Assembly: GCA_003963305.1 (NCBI GenBank)
Contig: RXJR01000024.1
Coordinates: 124,001-188,000, forward strand
Length of the DNA stretch: 64,000 nucleotides
Direction: 5' to 3'
DNA from: Candidatus Melainabacteria bacterium
GTDB taxonomy: Bacteria; Cyanobacteriota; Vampirovibrionia; Obscuribacterales; Obscuribacteraceae
The notes beneath the pieces are model-generated. The model was not told the origin of the DNA. It ran no database searches and saw only the letters and a list, made by a program, of their open reading frames with translations. How positions within the stretch are numbered: the first letter of the stretch is position 1; each line of letters opens with the position of its first letter. This document shows, one piece after another, positions 19,401-27,064 of the stretch. The translations under genes were made by a program, and so were the position numbers.

Positions 19401-20109
19401 AATCGCGCACCAGAGCGCCTCTTCCGCACCAGCACCGGCACTTGCTCCGGCCCTGGCACCGGCGGCACCAGTCCGCGCTCGCGACGCTGCCGATGTGCAC
19501 GCAGCAGCGGCGACTGCGGCATCGGCAGCAGCAAACGCTGCAACCAGCAATCAAAATGCAAACATGCGCAGCTTCAGAACCATTTCTGCCATCCTCGCAG
19601 GAACTACGCCTGCTGCAGTGGCTCGAAACAATAGCCAGAGCATAGATAGCAATGGCACCGGAAGAACCAGTGGCGAAAAAGTTTCAGCCCCGACAGTTGA
19701 TGTTCAGGAGCAATATGCAGCAGCAGCCATGGCTGCACAACATGCTACCTATGCGAGGGAGCAGCTTAACTCAAACAGCCAGGTGCTAAGCGTTTCATCC
19801 ACACCAAACAACACCAACGTCAATCCCATTTTGAGAAGTAGCTCCTATCCCGAACATGCACGGGAAAAAACTTCCGCCAACAACGCTTCGAACTACGAAA
19901 TTCTCAATTCGCTGCTGCAGATTGGTCACTTTCAGCAGGCCCGATTAATCATCCCGATCATTCATCAAGAAATCGCTAAACAGCACATCACAAATGACAC
20001 CCGACAAATGGTCAACGCCTACGTTCGATTGTTGCAGCAATACAACATGAATGACGAGGCGAAGTTGATTCAGAGCACAATCGGTCAGCCAGCCAGCGCA
20101 ACGCTCTAA
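16411..20109 (+). CDS. Giant VirB6/TrbL-like membrane protein with long repetitive C-terminal extension
   Basis: The 1232-aa product starts at ATG 16411 with GGGAG six bases upstream. It opens with a signal sequence (FKLALVACLFISIKTASA), then an exported region of about 170 residues, and a membrane domain (about 200-490) paralogous to the divergent 525-aa protein. A Gly/Lys hinge (GGGGKGGGAGGKGAQGK) leads to a tail of about 700 residues. That tail has a beta-rich YD-like stretch (PDGTLAA, NAQGEVVSV), Tyr/Gln/Ser repeats (YQTDAS, YQTNAS), an Ala/Pro-rich coil, and a final helical-repeat-like segment of about 75 residues. Such fused tails are known in some VirB6-like proteins of intracellular bacteria; a role in secretion is inferred. 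Site C lies just upstream. Confidence 0.8.
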   Translation: MTSSARSISKAFKLALVACLFISIKTASAAPGAPANPNIGHASLNTMADQYLQQYPEAKFLRDADLRDANNNAIPGIVTPAAIPGAGPLGTMFPPTPAAAMNFPTPSRMEAAMITAGLTQMGGFSGQQPSDLKTYLGQMVSGSFMARSLQYPPNVANQARAQAIGQSQAMTNAMGDMSKSQAASAIGYCSSFLQNFTSDDSNRWNKIRNGLFVPIAVLLLLPGAILTQVRAMAVAGNPVLSDPSKGDVNPFEGILRAVVAIFLIPATYLVINYGIDFSNSVVDSIASTYQTIMGSNMYQDALGTQVNAFPVRTPKQNQNAGFAKEWPQTAITDPKSFEQNLIRNLDPVTGQPIPGKTDEAMPSAAVAARQLSFGANAGLTAAWNILCAFQMAYLGYLFFVGPIAAALWVWPMANFRSAFPNWIEGVITLCFWSLFWNTTILLMACFKGSDESTTMITTALNFLATSSVKFAFDFASLVKAAGQEAGSKALAGNQGGGGKGGGAGGKGAQGKAGAGMDAAHKNAGALAHQPMGATHGAAPASDASHAEQATVQPSGLSSAPSQGGFEPGATPSSTDSSTETSNASYFAAPQLPPLALAPRQEANSIRTENTSLGNFTVSRSFNENGEPVDVLRTATGEDIGTLPSDPSLPAHLNYDGQQIDVARVNTAEGTRFTLSSPSDPGHSFTAMMPPASAFQPEAVLGGMLNGSGNRAEDSIALRSNCGTLLLEDGGNTILVPSSDQNGYDSFTLQPGASEGTFLSEGRAVTISSLNPGDPSNPDRAVSLRAANGALESFNIRMTGDGAYNIAHSINGQNAGSSYVSTDGQNTYYAKYDANGVLTDMDQINGNQINSTLYSDDSTVLGSVSTTYEANGNSESLYYQPDGTLAASATHMYKPEGGFIDTVRNAQGEVVSVQNVGPNQYYGSAYAPASSYQTDASYQTNASYQSAAGSEPANVMQQYSSAASTTHNYNDDSQTVVAETSAMANQAAALLHRDAQSAIAHQSASSAPAPALAPALAPAAPVRARDAADVHAAAATAASAAANAATSNQNANMRSFRTISAILAGTTPAAVARNNSQSIDSNGTGRTSGEKVSAPTVDVQEQYAAAAMAAQHATYAREQLNSNSQVLSVSSTPNNTNVNPILRSSSYPEHAREKTSANNASNYEILNSLLQIGHFQQARLIIPIIHQEIAKQHITNDTRQMVNAYVRLLQQYNMNDEAKLIQSTIGQPASATL

Positions 20110-20365
20110 GAATAAACTGGAAACAGTTGTGCACTCTTGAATGGCTGTGTGGTCTCCACACATTGGCCACAAAAAACGTGCATTCTCTAGATAGCCCAAT
20201 TCAAATCTCTTACCATCACAATGCAACGGCGCTCGCCAGGCGCCTACTTCAGCTGCACCAGAACACACGCTTCGTCGACCAATCGGACGGGCACGGTTTC
20301 GTTTTACTGAAGAGAAATCTCAGTCAATCAACGTGAACACGGCACCCTAAAGAACAGGAGCTTCC

Positions 20366-23038
20366 ATGTCTAGTGACTCGCAAAGAAAGGGCGATTCGTG
20401 CCATGAAGGTCGAGATACCGGTTCGATTTCAGTTAATTCGAATCTGATGCATGAAATTTCGGAACTGCGGAGAAATCAATCTGCACGTGGTCAATGCGCA
20501 CAAACTCAAGAGAGCCCGGATAATCGACCAAACACCCTCGCATACCTACCTTGTTTACACCTTTACAGCGGGAACGACCAACATTCCAGCACGGATGACG
20601 AACACCATCGGCGCAACGGTTACGACCCTCATCCAGACCGTGACGAGCATCACCGGCATCACGATGACGAACATCATTCAGACCGAGATGAACACCACCG
20701 GCATCACGATGACGAACATCACCCAGACCGTGATGGACAGCACCGGCATCACGATGACGAACATCATTCAGACCGCGATGGACATCATCGGCATCACCAC
20801 AGACATGACCACGGCGAACACGGTGAACATCACCACGGGCACCGTCATCAGCACCACGCTCACAACCACCCGAGCCAAGATGGGAACGACAACAATTCTT
20901 CTGCATCTCAGCCAGACAAACCGCCTGTGGGACAACCGAGTGACTCAAATAACGAACAAACTACGAATCCGCCGGAGACCTCTCCAAGTACACAAACAAG
21001 CCTGGGCAGCCATATCTACAGCGATGGTCCTTCATACTATGTTTCTCCCAATGGAGATGACAAAGCCGATGGCAGCAAAGAACATCCATTCGCCACGCTG
21101 AAACGTGCTGCTCTGGCGATGGAAAACTCGTCAATCAAGACAACGACAGTAGAAGCTGGAAACTACAAGATGCAAGAAACACTTCATCTAACCCAAAAGG
21201 ATGATGGCGTTACTTTCCAGTTTGATAAAGCAAGCGGTCCAAACCAAGCGGTTTTCGACGGCGGAAATTCAATAGACCGCATGATTGATATCGAAGGCGG
21301 CTCACACATTACGATCAACGGATTGCGCCTCACTAATTTCAAATGGACTGGCATCTTCAACCACGGTGGCACGGTCGATCATCGAGATAAATCAAGTCAA
21401 AATGTCGGCTCGGCAAGCGGGAATAGATTCGTCAACAATGAAATCGATCACAATTCTCAAACAGGTGATTGGACTGTCGGCGCCACGGGAGTTAGTGCGG
21501 CCATCGTCAACGACCAGGTGACACCCGACACACTCGTCGCCAACAATTACATTCACGACCTCCAATACATGGGCATACAGGCAGGACGCTCATCTGATCT
21601 ATCTGCCGCAGCAGGGGATTACAGCGGCACCGTAATTAGTGGCAACGTCATCGACCACGTCATGCAAGGCAGGCACGATGGAGGCGCGATCTACTTATGG
21701 AACGCGCGCAAGCAAATCTCCGGTGGAGAAATTATCGAAAACAACTTCATCACGAACTACAGCAGTTCGACGCTGGGAGACGGGAAGGGCATCTATCTCG
21801 ATGATGGAGCATCAAACACTATAGTCAGAGGCAACGTCATCTCTGAAACAGACCCTCAAAAGTCCACATCTGAAGCCATTTTTATTCATGGAGGAATTAA
21901 CAACACAATCACCAATAACTTGATTGATCTTGGTGACTCGGGAAAAATTGCGGCACTGGGATACGCTTCAAGCCCTCTGCATCCCGGCGGAATGACAGGC
22001 AACGTTTTTGAGAACAACGTTATCGTCTCCGATTTTAAAGGCAATCAGCAGACAAGTGGGATGGGAGTGACCGGCTACACCTACTTGAACGGTTATGGCA
22101 ATGCAGCACGCGGAGCCAATCCCCAGATCAAAAACAACATCTATCACAACTACGCCGGTGGACAAGAGCGCACTGATGGTAACGGTATTGGCGATAGTAG
22201 TCCAATCCACGAAACGCCGAACCAAATACCACTGGAAGGGAATTGGGGTCCGCTTGGATACTCTCTCCCGGCAGATCGAAAGGCTGCCCTTCAGGAAACT
22301 AACTCCTCACCAATTGCCGAGACAAGTCCCTCTCCATCAAACTCAGCTAACGGTTCCCCAAGCAAAACCCTCGACTTCACGCCTCTTCCATATGCGGAAT
22401 CAGCCGCTACCATTGCCGTTCTTCCGGTCAATCAGATTCAGGCGCACGTCGATGAAAACAATAAGTACAACAATCAGGCTAAAGCTGGTGGAATCAAAAA
22501 GCTGTTTGTCGGCGACTCACTGACGGAACTGCAACCTGCGGATATATTTCAGCAAAACTTCGGCACAGATGCAGCCAAATTCGGAGTAGGCGGCGATAAG
22601 ACGCAGAATCTCCTCTATCGCTTGAAAAATGGCGAATTGGACTTTCCAGCCAACGATCAGCCCAAAGTTGTTGTCATGGAAATCGGCACCAACAACATCG
22701 GAAACACAACAGCCAGCCAAATTCTTGACGGCATAAAAGCAAATATAGATACGATAAAGTCGAAACTGCCTCACACAAAAATCTTGCTGGAAGGCATATA
22801 TCCGCGTGGCACGTCCATGACTCCGGCGTCCATCGTGGCCCTTAATACCGAAATCGCGAAGCTTGCAGATAACAAGAGTATTTATTACACGAACGCGGGC
22901 GGAGAAAAGCTCCTGAACGCAGACGGCAGCGTCAACACAAGCTTATTTAGATCGGATCATGTGCATCCCAACGCTCAAGGTTACGCCATATTGGATGCAG
23001 CGCTTGCTCCGATCGTCGACGAGCTAGCCGCGAGCTAG
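20366..23038 (+). CDS. His-rich repeat / parallel beta-helix / SGNH hydrolase fusion protein
   Basis: The 890-aa product starts at ATG 20366 with AGGAG upstream. Three parts are visible. Residues about 90-170 are dominated by His, Asp and Glu in 15-residue repeats (DRDEHHRHHDDEHHS), a likely metal-binding region. Residues about 225-640 form a right-handed beta-helix of the pectate-lyase type, opening with YYVSPNGDDKADGS and continuing with NxIxxN-type coils. Residues about 710-890 are an SGNH/GDSL hydrolase with all blocks: FVGDSLTE (Ser), GVGGDKT, EIGTNN and DHVHPN (catalytic Asp/His). No classical signal peptide is seen, so export would need a non-Sec route or a missed start. Activity is probably on a polysaccharide or its acyl esters (inference). 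Confidence 0.85.
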   Translation: MSSDSQRKGDSCHEGRDTGSISVNSNLMHEISELRRNQSARGQCAQTQESPDNRPNTLAYLPCLHLYSGNDQHSSTDDEHHRRNGYDPHPDRDEHHRHHDDEHHSDRDEHHRHHDDEHHPDRDGQHRHHDDEHHSDRDGHHRHHHRHDHGEHGEHHHGHRHQHHAHNHPSQDGNDNNSSASQPDKPPVGQPSDSNNEQTTNPPETSPSTQTSLGSHIYSDGPSYYVSPNGDDKADGSKEHPFATLKRAALAMENSSIKTTTVEAGNYKMQETLHLTQKDDGVTFQFDKASGPNQAVFDGGNSIDRMIDIEGGSHITINGLRLTNFKWTGIFNHGGTVDHRDKSSQNVGSASGNRFVNNEIDHNSQTGDWTVGATGVSAAIVNDQVTPDTLVANNYIHDLQYMGIQAGRSSDLSAAAGDYSGTVISGNVIDHVMQGRHDGGAIYLWNARKQISGGEIIENNFITNYSSSTLGDGKGIYLDDGASNTIVRGNVISETDPQKSTSEAIFIHGGINNTITNNLIDLGDSGKIAALGYASSPLHPGGMTGNVFENNVIVSDFKGNQQTSGMGVTGYTYLNGYGNAARGANPQIKNNIYHNYAGGQERTDGNGIGDSSPIHETPNQIPLEGNWGPLGYSLPADRKAALQETNSSPIAETSPSPSNSANGSPSKTLDFTPLPYAESAATIAVLPVNQIQAHVDENNKYNNQAKAGGIKKLFVGDSLTELQPADIFQQNFGTDAAKFGVGGDKTQNLLYRLKNGELDFPANDQPKVVVMEIGTNNIGNTTASQILDGIKANIDTIKSKLPHTKILLEGIYPRGTSMTPASIVALNTEIAKLADNKSIYYTNAGGEKLLNADGSVNTSLFRSDHVHPNAQGYAILDAALAPIVDELAAS
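20636..20815 (+). repeat. 45-bp coding tandem repeat (His/Asp-rich)
   Basis: Units at 20636, 20681, 20726 and 20771 are each 45 bp, the first three nearly identical and the fourth diverging in its second half. They encode the 15-residue His/Asp repeat. Because the unit is in phase, the +1 frame is also open here, giving a Thr/Ile-rich shadow frame. Confidence 0.9.
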
Positions 23039-23219
23039 CCGCCTGATCGGTCCTGAGGTGGCAAATTAGGGTCTTCTGCGCGATTAACGTTCCGTCTCAG
23101 GCATGGGATACAATCATTAGACGATCGTTCGACAAGTGGGCGAAAGGTCGCGTTCAGACCTGGATGAAAAGTCGAGTTTAGACCTGGCTGCCCATTGCAG
23201 GGAAAAGGTAGACCGAAAA

Positions 23220-23894
23220 ATGCCGAAATTGCTTCTAGCAGATGACGACAATCAGCTCCGCCAACTCGTGGGTGACTGGTTAGAACATGAGAATTACAAC
23301 GTAGACCTCGCCTGCGACGGACCTGAAGCAAAAGAATATCTGTTATCCGGTGACTACGACGTGCTCATCCTCGATTGGAGCATGCCGGAACCTTCCGGCA
23401 TCGAACTCTGCAAATGGTTCAGGGCAAAAGGCGGCAGCACGCCAATTATTATGCTGACTGGTAAAGACGAAATCGAACACAAAGAAGTCGGGTTCAGCGC
23501 CGGAGTAGACGATTACCTCACCAAACCATTCGAATTGCGAGAACTGGCGGCGCGCTTGCGGGCTCTGCTGCGACGTGGAAATGTGGCAGCATCGCGCACT
23601 GTCAAGGTTGGTCCTCTTGTGCTGGACCCTGACAGCCACAGCGTCACTGTTGACGGTGGACCGCTGACACTAACAGCGACAGAATTTGCGGTGCTCGAGT
23701 TTCTCGGACGTCATCCCAACCAGGTCTTTAACGCGAACGCGCTTTTGGACCGAGTTTGGAGCAGCTCATCCGAGGTATCACCAGATACGGTGCGCGTCTA
23801 CATCAAGCGACTGCGAGCGAAATTCGAAGGCATTGGATATCCCGACTTGATTCAGAACATACACGGCGTTGGTTATAAATTGAACGTGGTGTGA
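23220..23894 (+). CDS. OmpR-family response regulator
   Basis: The 224-aa product starts at ATG 23220, giving the standard N-terminus MPKLLLADDD. The receiver domain has the acidic pair, phospho-acceptor Asp in LILDWSMPEPSG, Thr in IIMLTGKDE and Lys in YLTKPF. The C-terminal winged helix has TATEFAVLEFL, DTVRVYIKRLRAKF and NIHGVGYKL. It should bind DNA when phosphorylated. No kinase gene is adjacent; the nearest is 9.5 kb away. It is closely similar to the regulator at 42388, so the two may share kinases or targets. Confidence 0.93.
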   Translation: MPKLLLADDDNQLRQLVGDWLEHENYNVDLACDGPEAKEYLLSGDYDVLILDWSMPEPSGIELCKWFRAKGGSTPIIMLTGKDEIEHKEVGFSAGVDDYLTKPFELRELAARLRALLRRGNVAASRTVKVGPLVLDPDSHSVTVDGGPLTLTATEFAVLEFLGRHPNQVFNANALLDRVWSSSSEVSPDTVRVYIKRLRAKFEGIGYPDLIQNIHGVGYKLNVV

Positions 23895-24075
23895 TGCCCG
23901 CGAGACGCGGGCGTTCCATTCGGCCTGTCCGCTAGACGCGGGCGCTCCATTCGGCCTGTCCGCTAGACGCGGGCGCTCCATTCGGCCTGCCCGCGAGACG
24001 CGGGCGCTCCATTCGGCCTGCCCGCGAGACGCGGGCGCTCCATTCGGCCTGCCCGCGAGACGCGGGCGCTCCATG
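23895..24075. repeat. 31-bp tandem array of hairpin units, six copies (array A)
   Basis: Starting one base after the response-regulator stop, a 31-bp unit repeats six times. Copies 1, 4, 5 and 6 contain GCCCGCG-AGA-CGCGGGC, a perfect 7-bp stem with AGA loop; copies 2 and 3 have decayed left arms. Each unit also carries GCGCTCCAT. The array fills the gap to the convergent gene stop at 24084. It may act as a transcriptional buffer and belongs to the same family as arrays at 58548 and 63350. Confidence 0.9.
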
Positions 24076-24083
24076 CGCGCGAA

Positions 24084-25595
24084 TCAGCTCATTGCCAGTG
24101 ATTGATTGAATAGTTTTAGCGCCTCCGGCTCTCCTATCTGTGCCACCTTGTCAGGCGTCAAACCAGCGCGCTCCATTGCCGCTTGCACTCCTTTTGGTCC
24201 CGCTTGATTGAGGGCATCGCACAAAGTAGCCAGAGCGGAATCGCTCTTGATTCCCACTGAAAGTCCAATCTTCTCAGCAGAAACTACATTTTCGCGAGCC
24301 AGAGCCAACTGCACCTCTTTCATTTTTGGATCGCTCAATCCCTTCTTCAGTTCGCCAAGCATTGCGTCGGCTTCGGGACCGCCCGAGAAATCGAAGTTAC
24401 GAAGCTTCTCCTCATCTATCTTTCCGTCGGGTCCAACGAACTGCTTGAACAAATCAGGAAACAATTTCTTGAATAACTCCGGATCGTTCTCCAACATTTT
24501 TTGCAAAAGCTCAGGCAATCCTCCGACTCTCTGATTCCATTGCAACATTCCAACCGACAATCCGTGACCAGAATCATTTTTATTGATGCTGTCGAACGAA
24601 CCTGCATTCTTAGCCAGATTGCCGACTATCTTGTCAGTCAGCGCGGACATCAGCAAGTGCTGATCGGCAGGCAAGCTATTATAGAATTGGTTCTCCTCGG
24701 CACCAGGACTGCCCGTGGCGACTCCCGCAGGCGTGTCGGACAGGCGCTGTGGAATACCACCACCTGTGCCACTATTATCACCGCCGAACATCGATCCATT
24801 ACCACCGCCACCGCCGCTCTGACCAATCGCAGACTGATCGCCGCGTGGAACAAAAGGTGCCTCAGTATTGCCGGCGCCACCATCATTAGTGACAATACGC
24901 GGTTGATTGGTACCATCACCTGACCATACCGCCGTAAAACCCTTTACCGGCGAATTTGTAAGGAAACTCGAGAGATGGTCTTTCGTCCAGTGCGTAACTC
25001 CGGGGCTGGCTGGGTCTCCAACTATGTACGTGCCGTCAGGAGCTTTTCCTGCCACATAGATAAAATGATGCGGACCATTGACGATGCACCCACGCCCTTG
25101 CGCCAACTGCTCATCTAAAGCGTTTATATCAGTGCAGTTTGCCTTATCTTCAACGCTCAGACCCCTTTTCTGCGCCTCCTGCGCCATGAGCGAAGGACCA
25201 CCCGGGAACTGACCTTGAGCCATCACCCCAGTCTCATTCATGACACGCACACGCTCATCTTCAGTTGGCGGATGCGAAAAACCCGGTGCGTTAAAGTCTG
25301 CGCAAGCCATAGTCAGGCTCGTCGCGCCGCAGCCAAAGAGCCCGCCACTGCCAAATTTGCGATCGCCCATTTGCGAGATATAAAACCTGTTCCTGTCCAC
25401 AGTATGCTCTGGTGCTACCGGTTGAGCTTGTGGAACAGCCACAGCCGCCTCAGGCGAACCCGGCCGAGCGGCAGCTTGCAGCTTGTCCGTGGGCGAATCA
25501 GTCATACGAGGAGAAGCGGATATCGCTTGTTCGGAGCGCGCCGCAGTTGCACCAGCCGCTGCTGTTTCAACTCGTGCCATCGCTGGTGCTACCAT
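24084..25595 (-). CDS. C39-peptidase-like plus lysozyme-like two-domain protein
   Basis: The 503-aa product starts at ATG 25595 with AAGGTG nine bases upstream (GTG 25607 is the outer limit). After an Ala/Pro-rich N-terminus, residues about 70-240 look like a C39-type papain fold: nucleophile Cys in GGLFGCGATSLTMA, His in GPHHFIYVAG and Asp in YIVGDPASPG. A Gly/Ser-rich linker follows. Residues about 330-500 contain SGHGLSVGMLQWNQ and a helical region ending EALKLFNQSLAMS, resembling muramidase/chitosanase-like folds, though the catalytic Glu is not obvious. A cell-wall-active or toxin-like protein is plausible. There is no Sec signal. Conserved element site D lies 51 bp upstream. Confidence 0.65.
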   Translation of the reverse strand: MVAPAMARVETAAAGATAARSEQAISASPRMTDSPTDKLQAAARPGSPEAAVAVPQAQPVAPEHTVDRNRFYISQMGDRKFGSGGLFGCGATSLTMACADFNAPGFSHPPTEDERVRVMNETGVMAQGQFPGGPSLMAQEAQKRGLSVEDKANCTDINALDEQLAQGRGCIVNGPHHFIYVAGKAPDGTYIVGDPASPGVTHWTKDHLSSFLTNSPVKGFTAVWSGDGTNQPRIVTNDGGAGNTEAPFVPRGDQSAIGQSGGGGGNGSMFGGDNSGTGGGIPQRLSDTPAGVATGSPGAEENQFYNSLPADQHLLMSALTDKIVGNLAKNAGSFDSINKNDSGHGLSVGMLQWNQRVGGLPELLQKMLENDPELFKKLFPDLFKQFVGPDGKIDEEKLRNFDFSGGPEADAMLGELKKGLSDPKMKEVQLALARENVVSAEKIGLSVGIKSDSALATLCDALNQAGPKGVQAAMERAGLTPDKVAQIGEPEALKLFNQSLAMS

Positions 25596-25646
25596 GATCT
25601 TTGTCACCTTACCAGTATTACAATTCCAACTCTAAACTCTTCCAGC

Positions 25647-25681
25647 GGAACGAAGCCGGAAATATTTGTGCATTTTTTGGG
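25647..25681 (-). promoter_or_regulatory. Conserved upstream element, site D
   Basis: Minus strand: CCCAAAAAAT, GCACAAATAT, TTCCGGCTTC, GTTCC. It is one of the best matches and ends 51 bp before ATG 25595. Confidence 0.7.
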
Positions 25682-25696
25682 ACAAAACAGTCCTGG

Positions 25697-26848
25697 CTAG
25701 TCGTTGTGAATGCCATCACTGGTTGTTTCGGAACTGCTCATTGTATGATGCGCGCCGCGCGACTCCTCGAACGAAACTTTGCCATTGTCCAGCTTGATGG
25801 TGCTGCCAACGATTTCAACAAACGTTTGACTGCCTTCTCTGTTGTAGTACCACTTGCCGTCTCTTTGCGTCAGAGTGTAATCACCCTGCCCATTGTGCAC
25901 GCTGTACTGATTGACGTTTCCATCTTTATCGTATTTAACTCTGGTACCATTTTGGTTCTGCTCGTAGGTCGGCTCGCCCTTTTCATTAAGCGTCACGTGT
26001 GTTTGGCCCTCATGCCCCTTGAAGCCTTGTGGCAAATCATATGAAATCTGCCCATTTGCTTCGATGCGAACGTTCTGCGGTTGCTTGCCATCTGCCTGTC
26101 CGGGAAGTCCAGTCCACTGCCCATCTTCACAATGAACCCCACTCATACCAGGAGCGTTTGAGGCAAACTTGGTGACATCGCCACCGGCCCTGGCGCGATC
26201 GACTGTTGTAACAGTGTTGTCCTTATTTGTAATTTGGGTTGTCTCTGTGCCGCCCGGATGAACGGTGACAGTACCGTGTTGACCATCGCCAAGACCAGTG
26301 CGATTCATCGTCAACTCACCCGAATTCGGATCGAGTTTTACTGATTTCGGATCGACATCGGTGTGGTTGAAAGTATCCACAGAGCCGTCCTGGGATGTAC
26401 TGGTGACCTGAACACCTTTATCGCCGACACTGAATGCTGTTGTCCGTCCCGCATTGTCCATGAACATTCCACTTTTACCATCAGCGGAAGTTCCACCATA
26501 TCCGGTGGCGTATCCTCGATCGTCAACCTGCACACCAGCAACAGCCTTATCACCGGTGAAGTTGGCACGATCACCGGCGGCGCCATCTGGGTCTACAGCC
26601 GCGTCAGTAAGATCAATTTGTGGAAGCAATCCATTCAAAGTTGGATTGCTGCGCGCATCAGAATGGACTTGATTATAGACAGCATCAATCGTTGCACGAT
26701 ACTGGTCCGGATTATTTTGACGAAGATCACGAACATACGCTTGAATGTCTTGCGACGTCCGACCTTGCTGTTCGAGATATTTGACGCCATCGTCGACCTT
26801 GCCTTTGGAAGCATTCTGCGCGTCGGCAGTATCATATTTCGGTGCCAT
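25697..26848 (-). CDS. Modular YD-like repeat protein with C-terminal WYY module
   Basis: The 383-aa product has a strong ribosome site (GAGGAA, seven bases). A short helical N-terminus (GVKYLEQQGRTSQDIQAYV) is followed by many short beta-hairpin-type repeats rich in Gly, Asp and Thr (DDRGYATGYGG, DPNSGELTMN, NEKGEPTYEQN). The C-terminal module contains GDYTLTQRDGKWYY, FVEI, STIKLD and GKVSFEES. The same module occurs in the proteins at 27065 and 37034. No signal peptide or catalytic motif is seen. It lacks an enzymatic C-terminus, so it may be a structural or carrier member of the family. Element site E lies 141 bp upstream. Confidence 0.7.
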   Translation of the reverse strand: MAPKYDTADAQNASKGKVDDGVKYLEQQGRTSQDIQAYVRDLRQNNPDQYRATIDAVYNQVHSDARSNPTLNGLLPQIDLTDAAVDPDGAAGDRANFTGDKAVAGVQVDDRGYATGYGGTSADGKSGMFMDNAGRTTAFSVGDKGVQVTSTSQDGSVDTFNHTDVDPKSVKLDPNSGELTMNRTGLGDGQHGTVTVHPGGTETTQITNKDNTVTTVDRARAGGDVTKFASNAPGMSGVHCEDGQWTGLPGQADGKQPQNVRIEANGQISYDLPQGFKGHEGQTHVTLNEKGEPTYEQNQNGTRVKYDKDGNVNQYSVHNGQGDYTLTQRDGKWYYNREGSQTFVEIVGSTIKLDNGKVSFEESRGAHHTMSSSETTSDGIHND

Positions 26849-26989
26849 TTCTCATTCCTCGTCTGATTGCAGCAATAGGACTGTAGAGGCGACAAAACTC
26901 AGATCGGGTAGCATTAATTGCTCTGCGATTGCTTATTGTCTTGCGATTGGTAAGTTCCTGCTGATGCTTTTAAGAATATCGCTGAAAAC

Positions 26990-27025
26990 GGAACTAAGTC
27001 TGGTACACATTGTGAATTTTTTGGT
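26990..27025 (-). promoter_or_regulatory. Conserved upstream element, site E
   Basis: Minus strand: ACCAAAAAAT, TCACAATGTG, TACCAGACTTA, GTTCC. It is very close to site F in its right half. It lies 141 bp before the ATG at 26848, the longest spacing of the ten. Confidence 0.65.
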
Positions 27026-27064
27026 TATGCAATATCGAGTTGCACACTAACAACCCGACTCGAC

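Noticed and set aside
20451..21101. Thr/Ile-rich alternative frame inside the His-rich repeat gene
   Set aside because: It is open only because the 45-bp repeat lacks stops in several frames; no ribosome site, and the other frame encodes recognised domains over a much longer span.
23895..24075. Regular repeat array that could be mistaken for CRISPR
   Set aside because: The 31-bp units abut without unique spacers, the whole unit repeats, and there are no cas genes; it is a simple tandem array.
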